From the NCBI GenBank assembly GCA_947448955.1, contig CANFPU010000011.1, forward strand, positions 1-49,661: DNA of 49,661 bases, in the 5' to 3' direction. Each line of letters begins with the position of its first letter. Position 1 is the stretch's first letter. The stretch comes from Burkholderiales bacterium (lineage in GTDB: Bacteria; Pseudomonadota; Gammaproteobacteria; Burkholderiales; Burkholderiaceae_C). The notes beneath the pieces are model-generated. The model was not told where the DNA came from and did not search any database. It saw only the letters and a program-made list of their open reading frames with translations. The position numbers and the translations under genes were made by a program. This document shows, one piece after another, positions 35,634-44,165 of the stretch.

Positions 35634-36563
35634 ATGAAAAAGGACGCTTGGCGGCGGCAGCCGTCTTCCTATACGCTGCAGAGCGAGTTGATGCCTCGCT
35701 ACACCGACGTCGACCTCTGGCAGCACCTCAACAACGCGGCGCTGATCTCGATGCACGGCGAGAACTGCCAGCGCTGGCTGCGCGGCGTCTTCGGTACCAG
35801 TGTCTGGCGTCAGGCCAAGCCGGCCATCGCCACCTTGGCTTGTGCGACGGATTTCCTGGCTGAGGGGCAATACCCCGAGCCGCTGACCACCGGTACCCGC
35901 TTGCTGGGATTCGATGCCGACAGCTTCCGGCTGGCATCGGCGCTGTTTCAGAACGGGTCCTGCGTCGGTCTTCACGATGCGACCCTGGCGGTCTGGGACC
36001 AAGGACAGCCATTGGCGCTGCCCTCAGCGGTGATCGATGCGCTGCAGGCCGCCGCTGCACAGCAAAACGGGCTACCGGCTTTGGACCGCGCGGCGCCCGA
36101 AGCCCCGGTGCCCGGACCGATCCCGACGATCAACGACTTGCCTTGGCGCATGTCGCTGAACTCGCGCTTCTCTGACAGCGATGCGCGAAGCCAGACCAGT
36201 GACGCCAGCGTCGCGCGCTACGCCGAGCAGGCGCGGGTCGAGTTCCTGACACAGGTGTTCGGCGACATTCGTCGGGCCTCGACCACCGGCTTCATCGTCG
36301 GCCATGTGGCCGCGCGCTGGCTCAGGCGCAGTCGACCGGCCGCCGACTGGCAAACCGGTTGCGGCGTCACCCGTCTGGGCGATCGCTCGATCACCGTGCG
36401 TGGCGCGCTGTTCGACGGCGACGTGTGTCATGCGGTCTATGACACGGTGATGGTCGTGATCGACCGCGAAACACGCCGCAGCGCTGCGCTGCCAGACGAC
36501 ACGCGCGCTTTGCTCGAGACCTACCGATTGCGCGGCTACTTGCAGGCTGGCAGCCCAGGCTGA
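35634..36563 (+). CDS. tandem hotdog-fold acyl-CoA thioesterase-like protein
   Basis: A 309-residue protein with two 4HBT-type hotdog domains. The first begins at RYTDVDLWQHLNNAAL (about residues 22-37) and the second at RFSDSDARSQTSDASVARYAEQARVEFL, where the YAEQARVEFL helix is typical of YbgC/FadM-like thioesterases. The first domain has the TDVDxWxHLNN form of the usual D-x-x-x-H-x-N-N active-site motif. The second keeps aspartate but lacks the His-Asn pair, so only the first may be catalytic. It diverges from the Bug gene and converges on nnrU. The substrate is unknown. Confidence 0.8.
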   Translation: MKKDAWRRQPSSYTLQSELMPRYTDVDLWQHLNNAALISMHGENCQRWLRGVFGTSVWRQAKPAIATLACATDFLAEGQYPEPLTTGTRLLGFDADSFRLASALFQNGSCVGLHDATLAVWDQGQPLALPSAVIDALQAAAAQQNGLPALDRAAPEAPVPGPIPTINDLPWRMSLNSRFSDSDARSQTSDASVARYAEQARVEFLTQVFGDIRRASTTGFIVGHVAARWLRRSRPAADWQTGCGVTRLGDRSITVRGALFDGDVCHAVYDTVMVVIDRETRRSAALPDDTRALLETYRLRGYLQAGSPG

Positions 36564-36582
36564 GCCACACGTCCAGCGAAGA

Positions 36583-37167
36583 TCAGCCGCCACCGAAAGG
36601 CCGCACGCCAAACAGCTGTTGGTGGCCCCAGAAGGCCAGCAGCGCCCAGACTGCTGTGCCCAACAGCAGCGTCAAAACAGTGGCCACCGCTTGGCCGGCC
36701 GGGTAGTGCTGCGCGCCGGCCCGGTCGCGCTGACGCGCGGCACGAAAGTCCAACACCGCCCAGACCAGAAAACTGCCAAAGAGCAGCCCATCGGCCAGCG
36801 TGTTGTTGGCCAGCAGATGCGCCAACGCCCAGACCTTGACCGACAGCACCATCGGATGGTGCAGCCTGGCCTTGAAAATGTTGCGCGGCACATAGGCTGC
36901 CACCAGCAGCACGATGGCCACCAGCATCAGCAGGCCCGCAAGGTGCCGCGTCCACAACGGACTGGGCCACAGCACCTGCGGCGCCAAACGGGCCTGACCA
37001 TAGCCCCAGACGATCAGCACGAAACCGACCCCCGAGACCGCCGCGTACAGCGCTTTCCAGACCATCGGTCCACGCGCTGCGATCAGCTGGTTGCGCCAGT
37101 CCTCGGCCAGGATGCGCGCCGAATGCATGCCCAGAAACAGCAGCAAACCCAAAATCAACGCGCCCAT
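36583..37167 (-). CDS. NnrU family membrane protein
   Basis: A 194-residue protein with about six hydrophobic helices, starting LILGLLLFLGMHSARIL. NnrU-family features are HSARILAEDWR, a mid-protein RHLAGLLMLVA and the segment RLHHPMVLSVKVWALAHLLANNTLADGLLF, whose histidines resemble the haem-binding-like helices of the isoprenylcysteine methyltransferase-related NnrU/MAPEG-like group. The family was first noted near nitrite and nitric oxide reductase genes, but it occurs without them, as here. Nothing nearby points to denitrification. Confidence 0.9.
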   Translation of the reverse strand: MGALILGLLLFLGMHSARILAEDWRNQLIAARGPMVWKALYAAVSGVGFVLIVWGYGQARLAPQVLWPSPLWTRHLAGLLMLVAIVLLVAAYVPRNIFKARLHHPMVLSVKVWALAHLLANNTLADGLLFGSFLVWAVLDFRAARQRDRAGAQHYPAGQAVATVLTLLLGTAVWALLAFWGHQQLFGVRPFGGG

Positions 37168-37288
37168 GGTGGTGTCCTGTCGTGGAAGTTGCTCCGATTC
37201 TGCCCGCGACCCGGGGTCACCGGCATGACAGGGCCGATGGCCACCGCGCCGCTATGCTGATCCGCTCCGCCACGCCTCACCCAAGCCG

Positions 37289-37765
37289 ATGACCGACGCC
37301 CGCCCCACTCGCCTGATCAAGCACTACTGGGAAGACTTCGGCCCCGGCACAGTGCGCGAGTTCGGCCAGATGGCCGTCGGACGCGAGGCCGTGCTGGCGT
37401 TCGCGGGTCAGTTCGACCCGCAACCCTTCCACCTCGACGACGAGGCCGCTGCCGGCTCGCTGTTCGGCCGCCTGTCTGCCAGCGGCTGGCATACCTGCGC
37501 GATGGCGATGCGCATGATGTGCGACGACTACCTGCTCGATTCGGCGAGCCTGGGCAGCCCAGGCATCGACAACCTGAAGTGGCTGAAGCCGGTCTACCCT
37601 GGTGACACGCTGAACATGCGTTTGACCGTGCTTGAAGCCCGGGTCATGAACAGCCGGCCCGGCGTGGGCCTGGTGAGATCACGGTGGGAGGTGCTCAACC
37701 AGCAGCACCAACCCGTGCTGACGATGGAAGGCTGGGGCATGTTCGGTCGCCGCCCTGCGGTCTGA
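37289..37765 (+). CDS. MaoC family dehydratase
   Basis: A 158-residue hotdog-fold protein of the MaoC/R-specific enoyl-CoA hydratase type. The active-site motif is FAGQFDPQPFHLDDEAA, with the aspartate and histidine that hydrate enoyl-CoA. It has SASGWHTCAMAMR, the conserved IDNLKWLKPVYPGDTL and LVRSRWEVLNQQ. It diverges from nnrU with a 121-base gap and converges on the helical-repeat gene. The chain length it acts on is not evident. Confidence 0.9.
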   Translation: MTDARPTRLIKHYWEDFGPGTVREFGQMAVGREAVLAFAGQFDPQPFHLDDEAAAGSLFGRLSASGWHTCAMAMRMMCDDYLLDSASLGSPGIDNLKWLKPVYPGDTLNMRLTVLEARVMNSRPGVGLVRSRWEVLNQQHQPVLTMEGWGMFGRRPAV

Positions 37766-37794
37766 ACTGAACCCCAATCGAGCCCCAAACTAAC

Positions 37795-39138
37795 TCACGG
37801 CGCAGGCTGGCGGCCCAGGTGAAGCTGCCACAGCCGCGCCAGATCAGCGGCGCCGTCGGTGCCCTGCACCGCGGCAAAACTGCGTTTGGCATCTTCGAGC
37901 TTGCCGGCACGCCACTGGGCGACGCCCAGGTGAAGCTGTGCGTCGTCGGCCCGGCGCAAGCCTCCCTTGGCCAAGCCCTGGCTCATCAGCGAGAGCGCAC
38001 GGTCGTTCGCGCCAGTCGCTGAAAGCGCCAAACCGAGTCCGATGGCGGCATTGCCGTCCTTGGCCTTGAGCGCCGCCGCCTCGCCCTCGGTCAGACCGGC
38101 GCGGTCTTGTGCGGCAGCCTTGGTGGCCGTCTCCAGCAGCTTGCGGTCGGCCGCCGCGTTGCTGTCCTTGCCCAGCAGTCCGCTCGCGAAGCCCTCGTCG
38201 AGCAGGCTCTGGGCCTCGGCCGGCAAGCCGGCCTGTTGCGCCCGGTAAGCCATGTCGCCGAGTTCGTCCGCCGCCAATACAGCACCGGTGGCTCTGCGCA
38301 ACCGGTAAACATCGAGTTGAAGCCGCTCCTGGGCAAACCCATCGCGTCGCGCCAGCCGCGAGATCAGCTCGGTCCAGTACTCCGGTTTGCCGGTGATCGC
38401 CGCCAACTTTTCCAAGGTGCCGATGTAGGCCGGCATGTCCTTCAAAGCGCTCTGACTGGCGGCCAGCAAGCGCAGCACCGCCTCAGGGCTAACGCGTTTG
38501 GCGGCCTCATCAGCAGCCAGCTGCGGCGCGAGCTCACGCAACACCCCGGCATGGTCACCCAGCACGCTGAGCACCTGCGGATAAAGCCTGCGCATCTCAG
38601 CGCTGCTCCCGCCATCGGCCAAGTAGGCTTTCATCCGGCTCGCCGCTCGCGCATATTCCTTTTGCTGAAGCAGCAGCTTGACCGTGGTCTCGGCGATCGA
38701 CAGCCGCTCGGCCGCCGGTAGCAACGGCGATTCGATGATGGATTCGAACAGGACGACCGCGGTGTTCAAGTCACCAGCACCGAAGGACGCCGGCGCCTTG
38801 AGCCGCAAGATGATGTACCGCTCATAAGGCGACAGCGACGGCATCGCTTCGGCCTCAGCCACCCGGCTCAAAGCGTCCTTGAATTTGCCGGCCTTGAGCG
38901 CCTCCTGCGCTGCCTGCAGCGGTTTACCGACTTCGGGGCTCAGGCTCGGTGCTGAAGCCGCGCCAGCAGGCACACTGGCAGCGGTCTGGGTAGTTTGGGC
39001 GGTTTGGGCGGTTTGGGCGAGCGAACCAAGCGCGGCCGCGGTCAACAGACCTGCCAGCATCAGCTGGCGCCACCGCCTTCCGGTGGGCGGGCGCCGATCA
39101 GCGCGACGAGGAGAGATCTGGTGCAGGTGGCTGTTCAC
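37795..39138 (-). CDS. secreted alpha-helical repeat (TPR-like) protein
   Basis: A 447-residue exported protein of no recognised name. After an arginine-rich head, a signal sequence (LMLAGLLTAAALGSLAQ) leads to a TAQTAQTTQT linker encoded by nine-base repeats. The rest is a series of helix pairs with tetratricopeptide-like spacing, such as LQAAQEALKAGKFKDALSRV, LLLQQKEYARAASRMKAYL, AAIGLGLALSATGANDRALSLM and LHLGVAQWRAGKLEDAKRSFAAV. Such solenoids usually bind other proteins. A GTG at 39138 was chosen as start; an in-frame upstream extension is possible. A terminator for the following gene lies just upstream. Confidence 0.75.
   Translation of the reverse strand: MNSHLHQISPRRADRRPPTGRRWRQLMLAGLLTAAALGSLAQTAQTAQTTQTAASVPAGAASAPSLSPEVGKPLQAAQEALKAGKFKDALSRVAEAEAMPSLSPYERYIILRLKAPASFGAGDLNTAVVLFESIIESPLLPAAERLSIAETTVKLLLQQKEYARAASRMKAYLADGGSSAEMRRLYPQVLSVLGDHAGVLRELAPQLAADEAAKRVSPEAVLRLLAASQSALKDMPAYIGTLEKLAAITGKPEYWTELISRLARRDGFAQERLQLDVYRLRRATGAVLAADELGDMAYRAQQAGLPAEAQSLLDEGFASGLLGKDSNAAADRKLLETATKAAAQDRAGLTEGEAAALKAKDGNAAIGLGLALSATGANDRALSLMSQGLAKGGLRRADDAQLHLGVAQWRAGKLEDAKRSFAAVQGTDGAADLARLWQLHLGRQPAP
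38993..39019. repeat. nine-base tandem repeat, three copies
   Basis: GTTTGGGCG is repeated three times with a degenerate fourth copy just before it (38984-38992). It codes for the QTA repeats after the signal peptide. As the unit is nine bases, copy changes would keep the frame. Confidence 0.8.
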
Positions 39139-39211
39139 GGCGACGTCCGGCCCTTTTACGGCCCTATGAGCGAAGCCGCGAGTGTAGCCAGCCGCCGACC
39201 CGCCCAGACGC

Positions 39212-39234
39212 AAAAACGGCGGCCAAAGCCGCCG
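39212..39234 (-). terminator. Rho-independent terminator for Tim44-like gene
   Basis: Reading the minus strand, a seven-pair GC stem (39228-39234 with 39217-39223, loop TTTG) is followed by TTTTT (39212-39216). It lies just past the stop of the Tim44-like gene, 23 bases away. Confidence 0.85.
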
Positions 39235-39256
39235 CTGTCACGTCCTCAGACGAAGC

Positions 39257-40189
39257 TCAATGCACCGGTGTGATACCGGCAATCGCCCACTCGGTCTTGC
39301 CATCGGCCGGACGCACCAGATGCCAGTGCTCATTGAAGGGTTCAATGCCCGCCTCGGCCGCCTCGCGGATCAAACCGTGGAAGCGCACCGTGACGATGTC
39401 GTTGCCGTTCTCGACCACCGCCTCGATCACCTGGGCGTCGATTTGCACCACTTCGGTGTACTGCTTGGCGCCGCCGCGCTCTTGCAGGTCATTGCGCAGC
39501 GAGGCGAACAACTCGGGCGTGGTGAACTTGCGCAGGTCGTCGAGATTTGCCGCATCGTTGGCCGCCTGCATCCGGACAAAGACCATCTTGGCCAGACGTT
39601 CGAAATCGGCCGTCGCCATGCCGCCCGGCAACACCAGCGGGCTCGGCACGGTGCCAACGGGCGCATAGCTCGGCGCCTGTGGCGCGGTCTCGAGCGCGGT
39701 GCGGGGCATCGCCACCGGTTCCGGCATGGGCGTCGGCTGCCAGTTGGCAGGAGCGGGCGCACCTGCCCCTGCGAGCTGGGGCCCGCCGCGCGAACCACCC
39801 ATACGGCTCATGACGAAACGGATCACAAAGAAAGCGACACCGGCCACCAGCAACATCATCAGGATGCTGCCCATGGCTTCACCCATGCCTGCGCCCATGC
39901 CGAAATGGCTGAACAGCGCAGCAATGCCGATGCCTGCGGCCAAACCGGCCAACGGGCCCATCCAAGAACGCTTGGGCGGGGGTGCGGCAGGGGCTGCCGG
40001 TGCTGCGGGTGCAGCAGGGGCTGCGGCCTGAGCCGGGGCAGCCGCAGGCGGGGCAGGCTTGTTCGGCGCGGCACGCTGCATCCCCGCAGGCTTGTCCGCG
40101 CCCAGGCGCTTGGCGTCGGCATCGGTGGGCGCCACACTCAGGCTGAGCGCAGCAACAGTCATCGAAATCGCAAGCAGCAGTTGTTTCAC
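39257..40189 (-). CDS. Tim44-like domain-containing protein
   Basis: A 310-residue protein. A signal peptide or N-anchor (LLLAISMTVAALSLSVAP) is followed by an alanine/proline low-complexity linker. Two hydrophobic segments then occur (GPLAGLAAGIGIAALFSHFGMG; GSILMMLLVAGVAFFVIRFVM), and the Tim44/TimA domain starts at about residue 180: DFERLAKMVFVRMQAANDAAN, LRKFTTPELFASLRNDLQ, and VRFHGLIREAAE. Bacterial Tim44-like proteins are membrane-linked with no firm function; the domain binds lipid or partner proteins in mitochondria. The GTG at 40189 has GGAGA upstream. A clear terminator follows the gene. Confidence 0.88.
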   Translation of the reverse strand: MKQLLLAISMTVAALSLSVAPTDADAKRLGADKPAGMQRAAPNKPAPPAAAPAQAAAPAAPAAPAAPAAPPPKRSWMGPLAGLAAGIGIAALFSHFGMGAGMGEAMGSILMMLLVAGVAFFVIRFVMSRMGGSRGGPQLAGAGAPAPANWQPTPMPEPVAMPRTALETAPQAPSYAPVGTVPSPLVLPGGMATADFERLAKMVFVRMQAANDAANLDDLRKFTTPELFASLRNDLQERGGAKQYTEVVQIDAQVIEAVVENGNDIVTVRFHGLIREAAEAGIEPFNEHWHLVRPADGKTEWAIAGITPVH

Positions 40190-40316
40190 AGCAATTGTCT
40201 CCAGAAAAACGAGGCCTCAGCCCAGGGGTGAAGCGAGGTATGAGTCGATCGAGGGTCACTCAGTTCCATGAACAGACCGGTGGAGCGCTCCGGTGGCCGC
40301 ACAAAGTTAACAAATA

Positions 40317-40982
40317 TCAAGCCGGCGGGTGCTGATCGCGTCCGCTCGCCGCACCCTTCGCCAGGTAACGCGCAGCGCAAGCCGCCAGCCCGGTCTTGGG
40401 CGCGCGCTGCAGCGCGCACAGCAGGCTGAACGGGGCGCCGGCAGCGTAACGGCGCTGCACATCGCGGGTGATGCGCAACCACAGTTCGGCCGTGACCTCG
40501 GCGTCGGCCAGCGCGCGGTGGGCACGCCCGTGGGTCTGAATGCCGTGAAATGCGACCAGCGTGCCCAACTTGTGGTTGGCCGACTCGGGATAGAGCCGAC
40601 GCGACAACAGCAGCGTACAGCCAAATTCGGCCGGTTGGCCCGACAAGTCCGCCACCCCCGCCAGCGCGCGCTCGTGCTGCCAGAACGCGCGATCGAAGCT
40701 CGCGTTGTGCGCCACCACCCCGCAGCCCTGGGTGAAGGCACTGACCTCACGCATCACCTGGGCAGACGGCGGCGCGGCGGCCAGCATCCGGTTGCTGATA
40801 CCTGTGAGCTGCTCGATGAAAGCCGGTACCCGCTGGCCGCTGCGCATCAGGCTGGCGTAACGGTCGACGACTCGGCCGTCACGCACCAGCACTGCAGCGA
40901 TCTCGGTCGCGCGCGCGCCCACGGACGGGCTCATACCGGTGGTCTCGAAGTCGATGACCGCGATGGTTTGGGGCTCGTTCAT
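40317..40982 (-). CDS. 3'-5' exonuclease, DnaQ/DEDDh family
   Basis: A 221-residue DEDDh exonuclease, like the proofreading subunit of DNA polymerase III or RNase T. The catalytic residues are Asp11 and Glu13 in DFETTG, Asp97 in HNASFD, and His155 and Asp160 in HRALADA. The ATG at 40982 was chosen because its product begins NEPQTIAVIDFETTG, with GGAG upstream at a slightly long spacing. It diverges from the molybdenum hydroxylase operon. As the polymerase domain is absent and the length is short, it is an accessory exonuclease of DnaQ type rather than a polymerase. Confidence 0.9.
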   Translation of the reverse strand: MNEPQTIAVIDFETTGMSPSVGARATEIAAVLVRDGRVVDRYASLMRSGQRVPAFIEQLTGISNRMLAAAPPSAQVMREVSAFTQGCGVVAHNASFDRAFWQHERALAGVADLSGQPAEFGCTLLLSRRLYPESANHKLGTLVAFHGIQTHGRAHRALADAEVTAELWLRITRDVQRRYAAGAPFSLLCALQRAPKTGLAACAARYLAKGAASGRDQHPPA

Positions 40983-41138
40983 GCCGCCATTCTCCAGGCA
41001 GGCGGGTGCGACCAGCGCAGCCGCCAGGCCCGCGATGCCCAGCAGGCAACCCCTGACCAGGCTCAGGCATCCGGCGCTGGTGCTGACGGCCGGCGCAAGT
41101 TCAAGCATGATGCGCGGGCTGAAATTCAGGAGCCTCAG

Positions 41139-41591
41139 ATGCCCACTCTCCATGTCAATGGCCAAGCCCGTAGCCACGATGCCGACGCCGACACCCCGTT
41201 GCTGTGGGTGTTGCGTGAACAACTCGGCCTGACCGGCACCAAGTATGGCTGCGGCATCGCGCAGTGCGGCGCCTGCACCGTCCACATCGACGGCGTGGCC
41301 ACCCGCTCCTGCGTGCGCCCGGCATCGACCGTCGGCCCGGACGAGAAAATCGTCACCATCGAGGGCCTGTCGGCCCACGGCGGCCAGGCGCTGCAAAAAG
41401 CCTGGGTGCAGCTCGACGTGCCGCAATGCGGTTTCTGCCAGTCCGGCATGCTGATGGCGGCGGCTGCGCTGCTTAAAGCCAAACCCAAACCCAGCGAGGC
41501 CGATATCCGCGAGGCGATGACCAACATCTGCCGCTGCGGTACCTACAACCGCGTGCAGGCGGCGATCCAGCTGGCTGCGACCAAAGTCTGA
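41139..41591 (+). CDS. (2Fe-2S)-binding small subunit of a molybdenum hydroxylase (IorA-like)
   Basis: A 150-residue electron-transfer subunit like that of isoquinoline 1-oxidoreductase and aldehyde oxidoreductases. The plant-type [2Fe-2S] cluster uses Cys38, Cys43, Cys46 and Cys58 (GCGIAQCGACTVHIDG). The second cluster uses Cys97, Cys100, Cys131 and Cys133 (CGFCQSGM, ICRCGTY). It has no FAD partner gene, so electrons go elsewhere, plausibly to a cytochrome. An AGGAG site lies seven bases before the ATG. It opens the unit that continues with the large subunit and soxXYZA. Confidence 0.95.
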   Translation: MPTLHVNGQARSHDADADTPLLWVLREQLGLTGTKYGCGIAQCGACTVHIDGVATRSCVRPASTVGPDEKIVTIEGLSAHGGQALQKAWVQLDVPQCGFCQSGMLMAAAALLKAKPKPSEADIREAMTNICRCGTYNRVQAAIQLAATKV

Positions 41592-41601
41592 GGAGCCCGC
41601 G

Positions 41602-43791
41602 ATGTTCAAGACCTCCCTCACACGCCGCAATTTCATCGCCACCAGCACCGCCGGTGGGCTGATGCTGAGTTTTCACATGCCGCCGGCCAAGGCACAGGTG
41701 GGCGCCAACCCGGAGGTCAACTGCTGGGTCCTGATACAGCCCGACGACCAGGTGGTGATTCGCATCGCCCGCAGCGAGATGGGCCAGGGCACACTGACCG
41801 GGCTGGCCCAATTGGTCGCCGAAGAGCTGCAGTGCGACTGGGCCAAGGTCACGACCGAATACCCGACGCCCGGACAGAACCTGGCTCGCAAGCGCGTCTG
41901 GGGCAATTTCTCCACCGGCGGCAGCCGCGGTATCCGCGAGTCGCACGACTATGTGCGCAAAGGCGGCGCCGCAGCCAGGATGATGCTGGTACAGGCCGCC
42001 GCCGCCGCCTGGGGCGTGCCGGCCGCTGAATGCAAAGCTGCCGCCAGCATGATCACGCATGGTCCCAGCGGCAAGCAGACCAGCTACGGCAAGGTCGCCG
42101 CCGCAGCCGCGCAGCTCAAAGTGCCCACCGAGGTGACGCTGAAGGACCCCAAGGAATGGACCGTCGCCGGCAAACCGCTGCCCCGGCTCGATACCGTGGA
42201 CAAGACCAACGGCGCCCAGGTCTACGGCATGGACCTCCAGCTGCCCGGCCTGCTCAATGCGGCAATCCGAGACTGCCCAGTGGTCGGCGGCAAGGTCAAG
42301 CGCTTCGACGCCACGGCCATCGCCAAGCGCCCCGGCGTCAAGAAAGTGATGGCCGTGGGCGACAGTGCGGTCGCGGTCGTCGCCGACACCTGGTGGCGCG
42401 CCCAAAGCGCGCTGGCTGCGCTCGAAATCGAGTGGGACGAAGGCCCGAACGCGAAGCTCAGCAGTGCTGACATCGCCGCGACGCTGAAAGCCGGGCTGGA
42501 TGCGCCCGAAGCCATCGTCGGCACACAGGCTGGCAAGGCCCGCGAGGCGCTGGCCGCTGCGACGCGGACGATTGAAGCGGTCTATGCCTACCCCTACCAG
42601 AACCACGCGCCGATGGAGGTGATGAACGCAACCGCCAAGATCACGCTGTCAGCAGCCGGGGTGCCCGAGCGCTGCGAGGTTTGGACGCCGACGCAGAACG
42701 GCGAGGCTGCGCTCGCCGCCACAGCCGAAGCCTCGGGTCTGCCGATCACGCAATGCGAGGTCTACAAGATCCACCTGGGCGGCGGCTTCGGCCGGCGCGG
42801 CGCCACCGACTGGGTGCGCCAAGCGGTGGAGATCGCCAAAGCGCTGCCCGGCACGCCGGTCAAGCTGATTTGGTCTCGCGAAGAAGACATGCAACACGGT
42901 TTCTACCACCCGGTCACGCAGTGCAAGCTCAAGGCCGGGCTCGACGACAAAGGCCGGCTGACAGCGCTGCACATGCGGATCTCGGGCCAGTCAATCCTGG
43001 CGGGCTTGTTTCCGCAAAACATGCAAAACGGCAAAGACCCGGTCGTCTTCCAGGGCCTGAACCTGGACGGGGCTGAAGGCTCGCTGGGCTACGCGATCCC
43101 GAACCTGCTGGTCGACCACGCGATGCGTAACCCGCCAATACGGCCCGGTTTCTGGCGCGGCGTCAACCTCAACCAGAATGCGATCTACCTCGAGTGCTTC
43201 ATCGACGAGATCGCCCACGCGACCCAGCAAGACCCGCTGGCATTGCGCCGACAGTTGCTGGCCAGCAGCCCGAAACACCTGGCGGTGCTGGAAGCTGTCG
43301 CCAAACGCGCAAACTGGGGTCAGCCCGCTGCGCCAGTCAATGGCCAGACCGTTCATCGTGGCCTGGCCCAGATCATGGGCTTCGGCAGCTATGTCGCGGC
43401 CTGCGCCGAAGTTTCGGTCAACGCCGACGGAGAACTGACCGTGCACCGCATCGTCGCTGCCACCGACAGCGGACATGCGGTCAACCCACAGCAAATCGCG
43501 GCCCAAGTCGAAGGCTCATTCGTCTATGGTCTGTCGGCAGCGCTGTACGGCGAATGCACGGTCGAAAACGGTCGAATCCAGCAGAGCAACTTCCACGACT
43601 ACCCTGCCCTACGCTTGGCCGAAATGCCCAAAGTCGAGACCATCGTGATGCCCTCGGGCGGTTTTTGGGGTGGTGTCGGCGAGCCGACGATTGCGGTCGC
43701 TGCGCCGGCGGTGCTCAACGCGATCTTCGCCGCCACGGGCCAGCGCATCCGCACGTTGCCGATCAAGAGCCAGAGCCTCAAGCGCGCGTGA
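41602..43791 (+). CDS. molybdopterin-binding large subunit, xanthine dehydrogenase/IorB type
   Basis: A 729-residue molybdenum cofactor subunit. The N-terminus LTRRNFIATSTAGGLML is a Tat signal, so the folded enzyme is exported to the periplasm. The enzyme domain shows EMGQGTLTGLAQLVAEEL, the substrate-binding GGGFGRRGATDW and FWRGVNLNQNAIY. The catalytic glutamate is in GVGEPTIAVAAPAVLNAIFAATGQRIR, split by typical residues. The type is close to IorB, which lacks a FAD subunit. Its stop overlaps the GTG start of soxX (GTGA), an unusual direct join between a molybdenum hydroxylase and Sox proteins. The substrate cannot be told from sequence. Confidence 0.93.
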   Translation: MFKTSLTRRNFIATSTAGGLMLSFHMPPAKAQVGANPEVNCWVLIQPDDQVVIRIARSEMGQGTLTGLAQLVAEELQCDWAKVTTEYPTPGQNLARKRVWGNFSTGGSRGIRESHDYVRKGGAAARMMLVQAAAAAWGVPAAECKAAASMITHGPSGKQTSYGKVAAAAAQLKVPTEVTLKDPKEWTVAGKPLPRLDTVDKTNGAQVYGMDLQLPGLLNAAIRDCPVVGGKVKRFDATAIAKRPGVKKVMAVGDSAVAVVADTWWRAQSALAALEIEWDEGPNAKLSSADIAATLKAGLDAPEAIVGTQAGKAREALAAATRTIEAVYAYPYQNHAPMEVMNATAKITLSAAGVPERCEVWTPTQNGEAALAATAEASGLPITQCEVYKIHLGGGFGRRGATDWVRQAVEIAKALPGTPVKLIWSREEDMQHGFYHPVTQCKLKAGLDDKGRLTALHMRISGQSILAGLFPQNMQNGKDPVVFQGLNLDGAEGSLGYAIPNLLVDHAMRNPPIRPGFWRGVNLNQNAIYLECFIDEIAHATQQDPLALRRQLLASSPKHLAVLEAVAKRANWGQPAAPVNGQTVHRGLAQIMGFGSYVAACAEVSVNADGELTVHRIVAATDSGHAVNPQQIAAQVEGSFVYGLSAALYGECTVENGRIQQSNFHDYPALRLAEMPKVETIVMPSGGFWGGVGEPTIAVAAPAVLNAIFAATGQRIRTLPIKSQSLKRA

Positions 43792-44165
43792 ACCTCGCGC
43801 TTTGCACCGCCTTGCTGCTGGGCTGGGCTGGCATCGCCCAGGCCCAAGGCGATGTCATGCGCGGCGCGGCGCTCGCGGCCAGCCGTAGCCAAGGCCTGTG
43901 CGTGCTGTGCCATGCGCTGCCCGGACAGCCCGCCGCGCTGCAGGGCACGATAGGTCCTGCACTCGACGGCGTGGGTGCTCGACTGAGTCCTGAGGCCATG
44001 AGGCAGCGACTGATCGAGCCCGAACGCTTCAACCCCGAGACCGTGATGCCGTCCTACAGCCGCTCCGACAAACTGCAGCGCGTCGCCGCGGCGCAACAAG
44101 GTCGACCGCTGCTTGCGCGGGACCAGATCGACGACTTGGTGGCCTACCTGGTCAGCTTGAAATGA
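43788..44165 (+). CDS. soxX: SoxX-like monohaem cytochrome c
   Basis: A 125-residue periplasmic cytochrome. A signal peptide (NLALCTALLLGWAGIAQA) is followed by the single haem motif CVLCH at residues 38-42 and the haem ligand Met87 in VMPSY. It ends VAYLVSLK. SoxX pairs with SoxA to oxidatively link thiosulfate to SoxY. The GTG start overlaps the stop of the molybdenum subunit; the stop overlaps soxY (ATGA). Position and sequence both support coupled expression with the enzyme before it. Confidence 0.9.
   Translation: MNLALCTALLLGWAGIAQAQGDVMRGAALAASRSQGLCVLCHALPGQPAALQGTIGPALDGVGARLSPEAMRQRLIEPERFNPETVMPSYSRSDKLQRVAAAQQGRPLLARDQIDDLVAYLVSLK

Noticed and set aside
41139-43791. Molybdenum hydroxylase as the xanthine dehydrogenase feeding the urate pathway
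   Set aside because: It has a Tat signal and lacks a FAD subunit, so it is IorAB-like and periplasmic, and it is 13 kb away with sox genes directly joined. Xanthine dehydrogenase for this pathway would be cytoplasmic with FAD.
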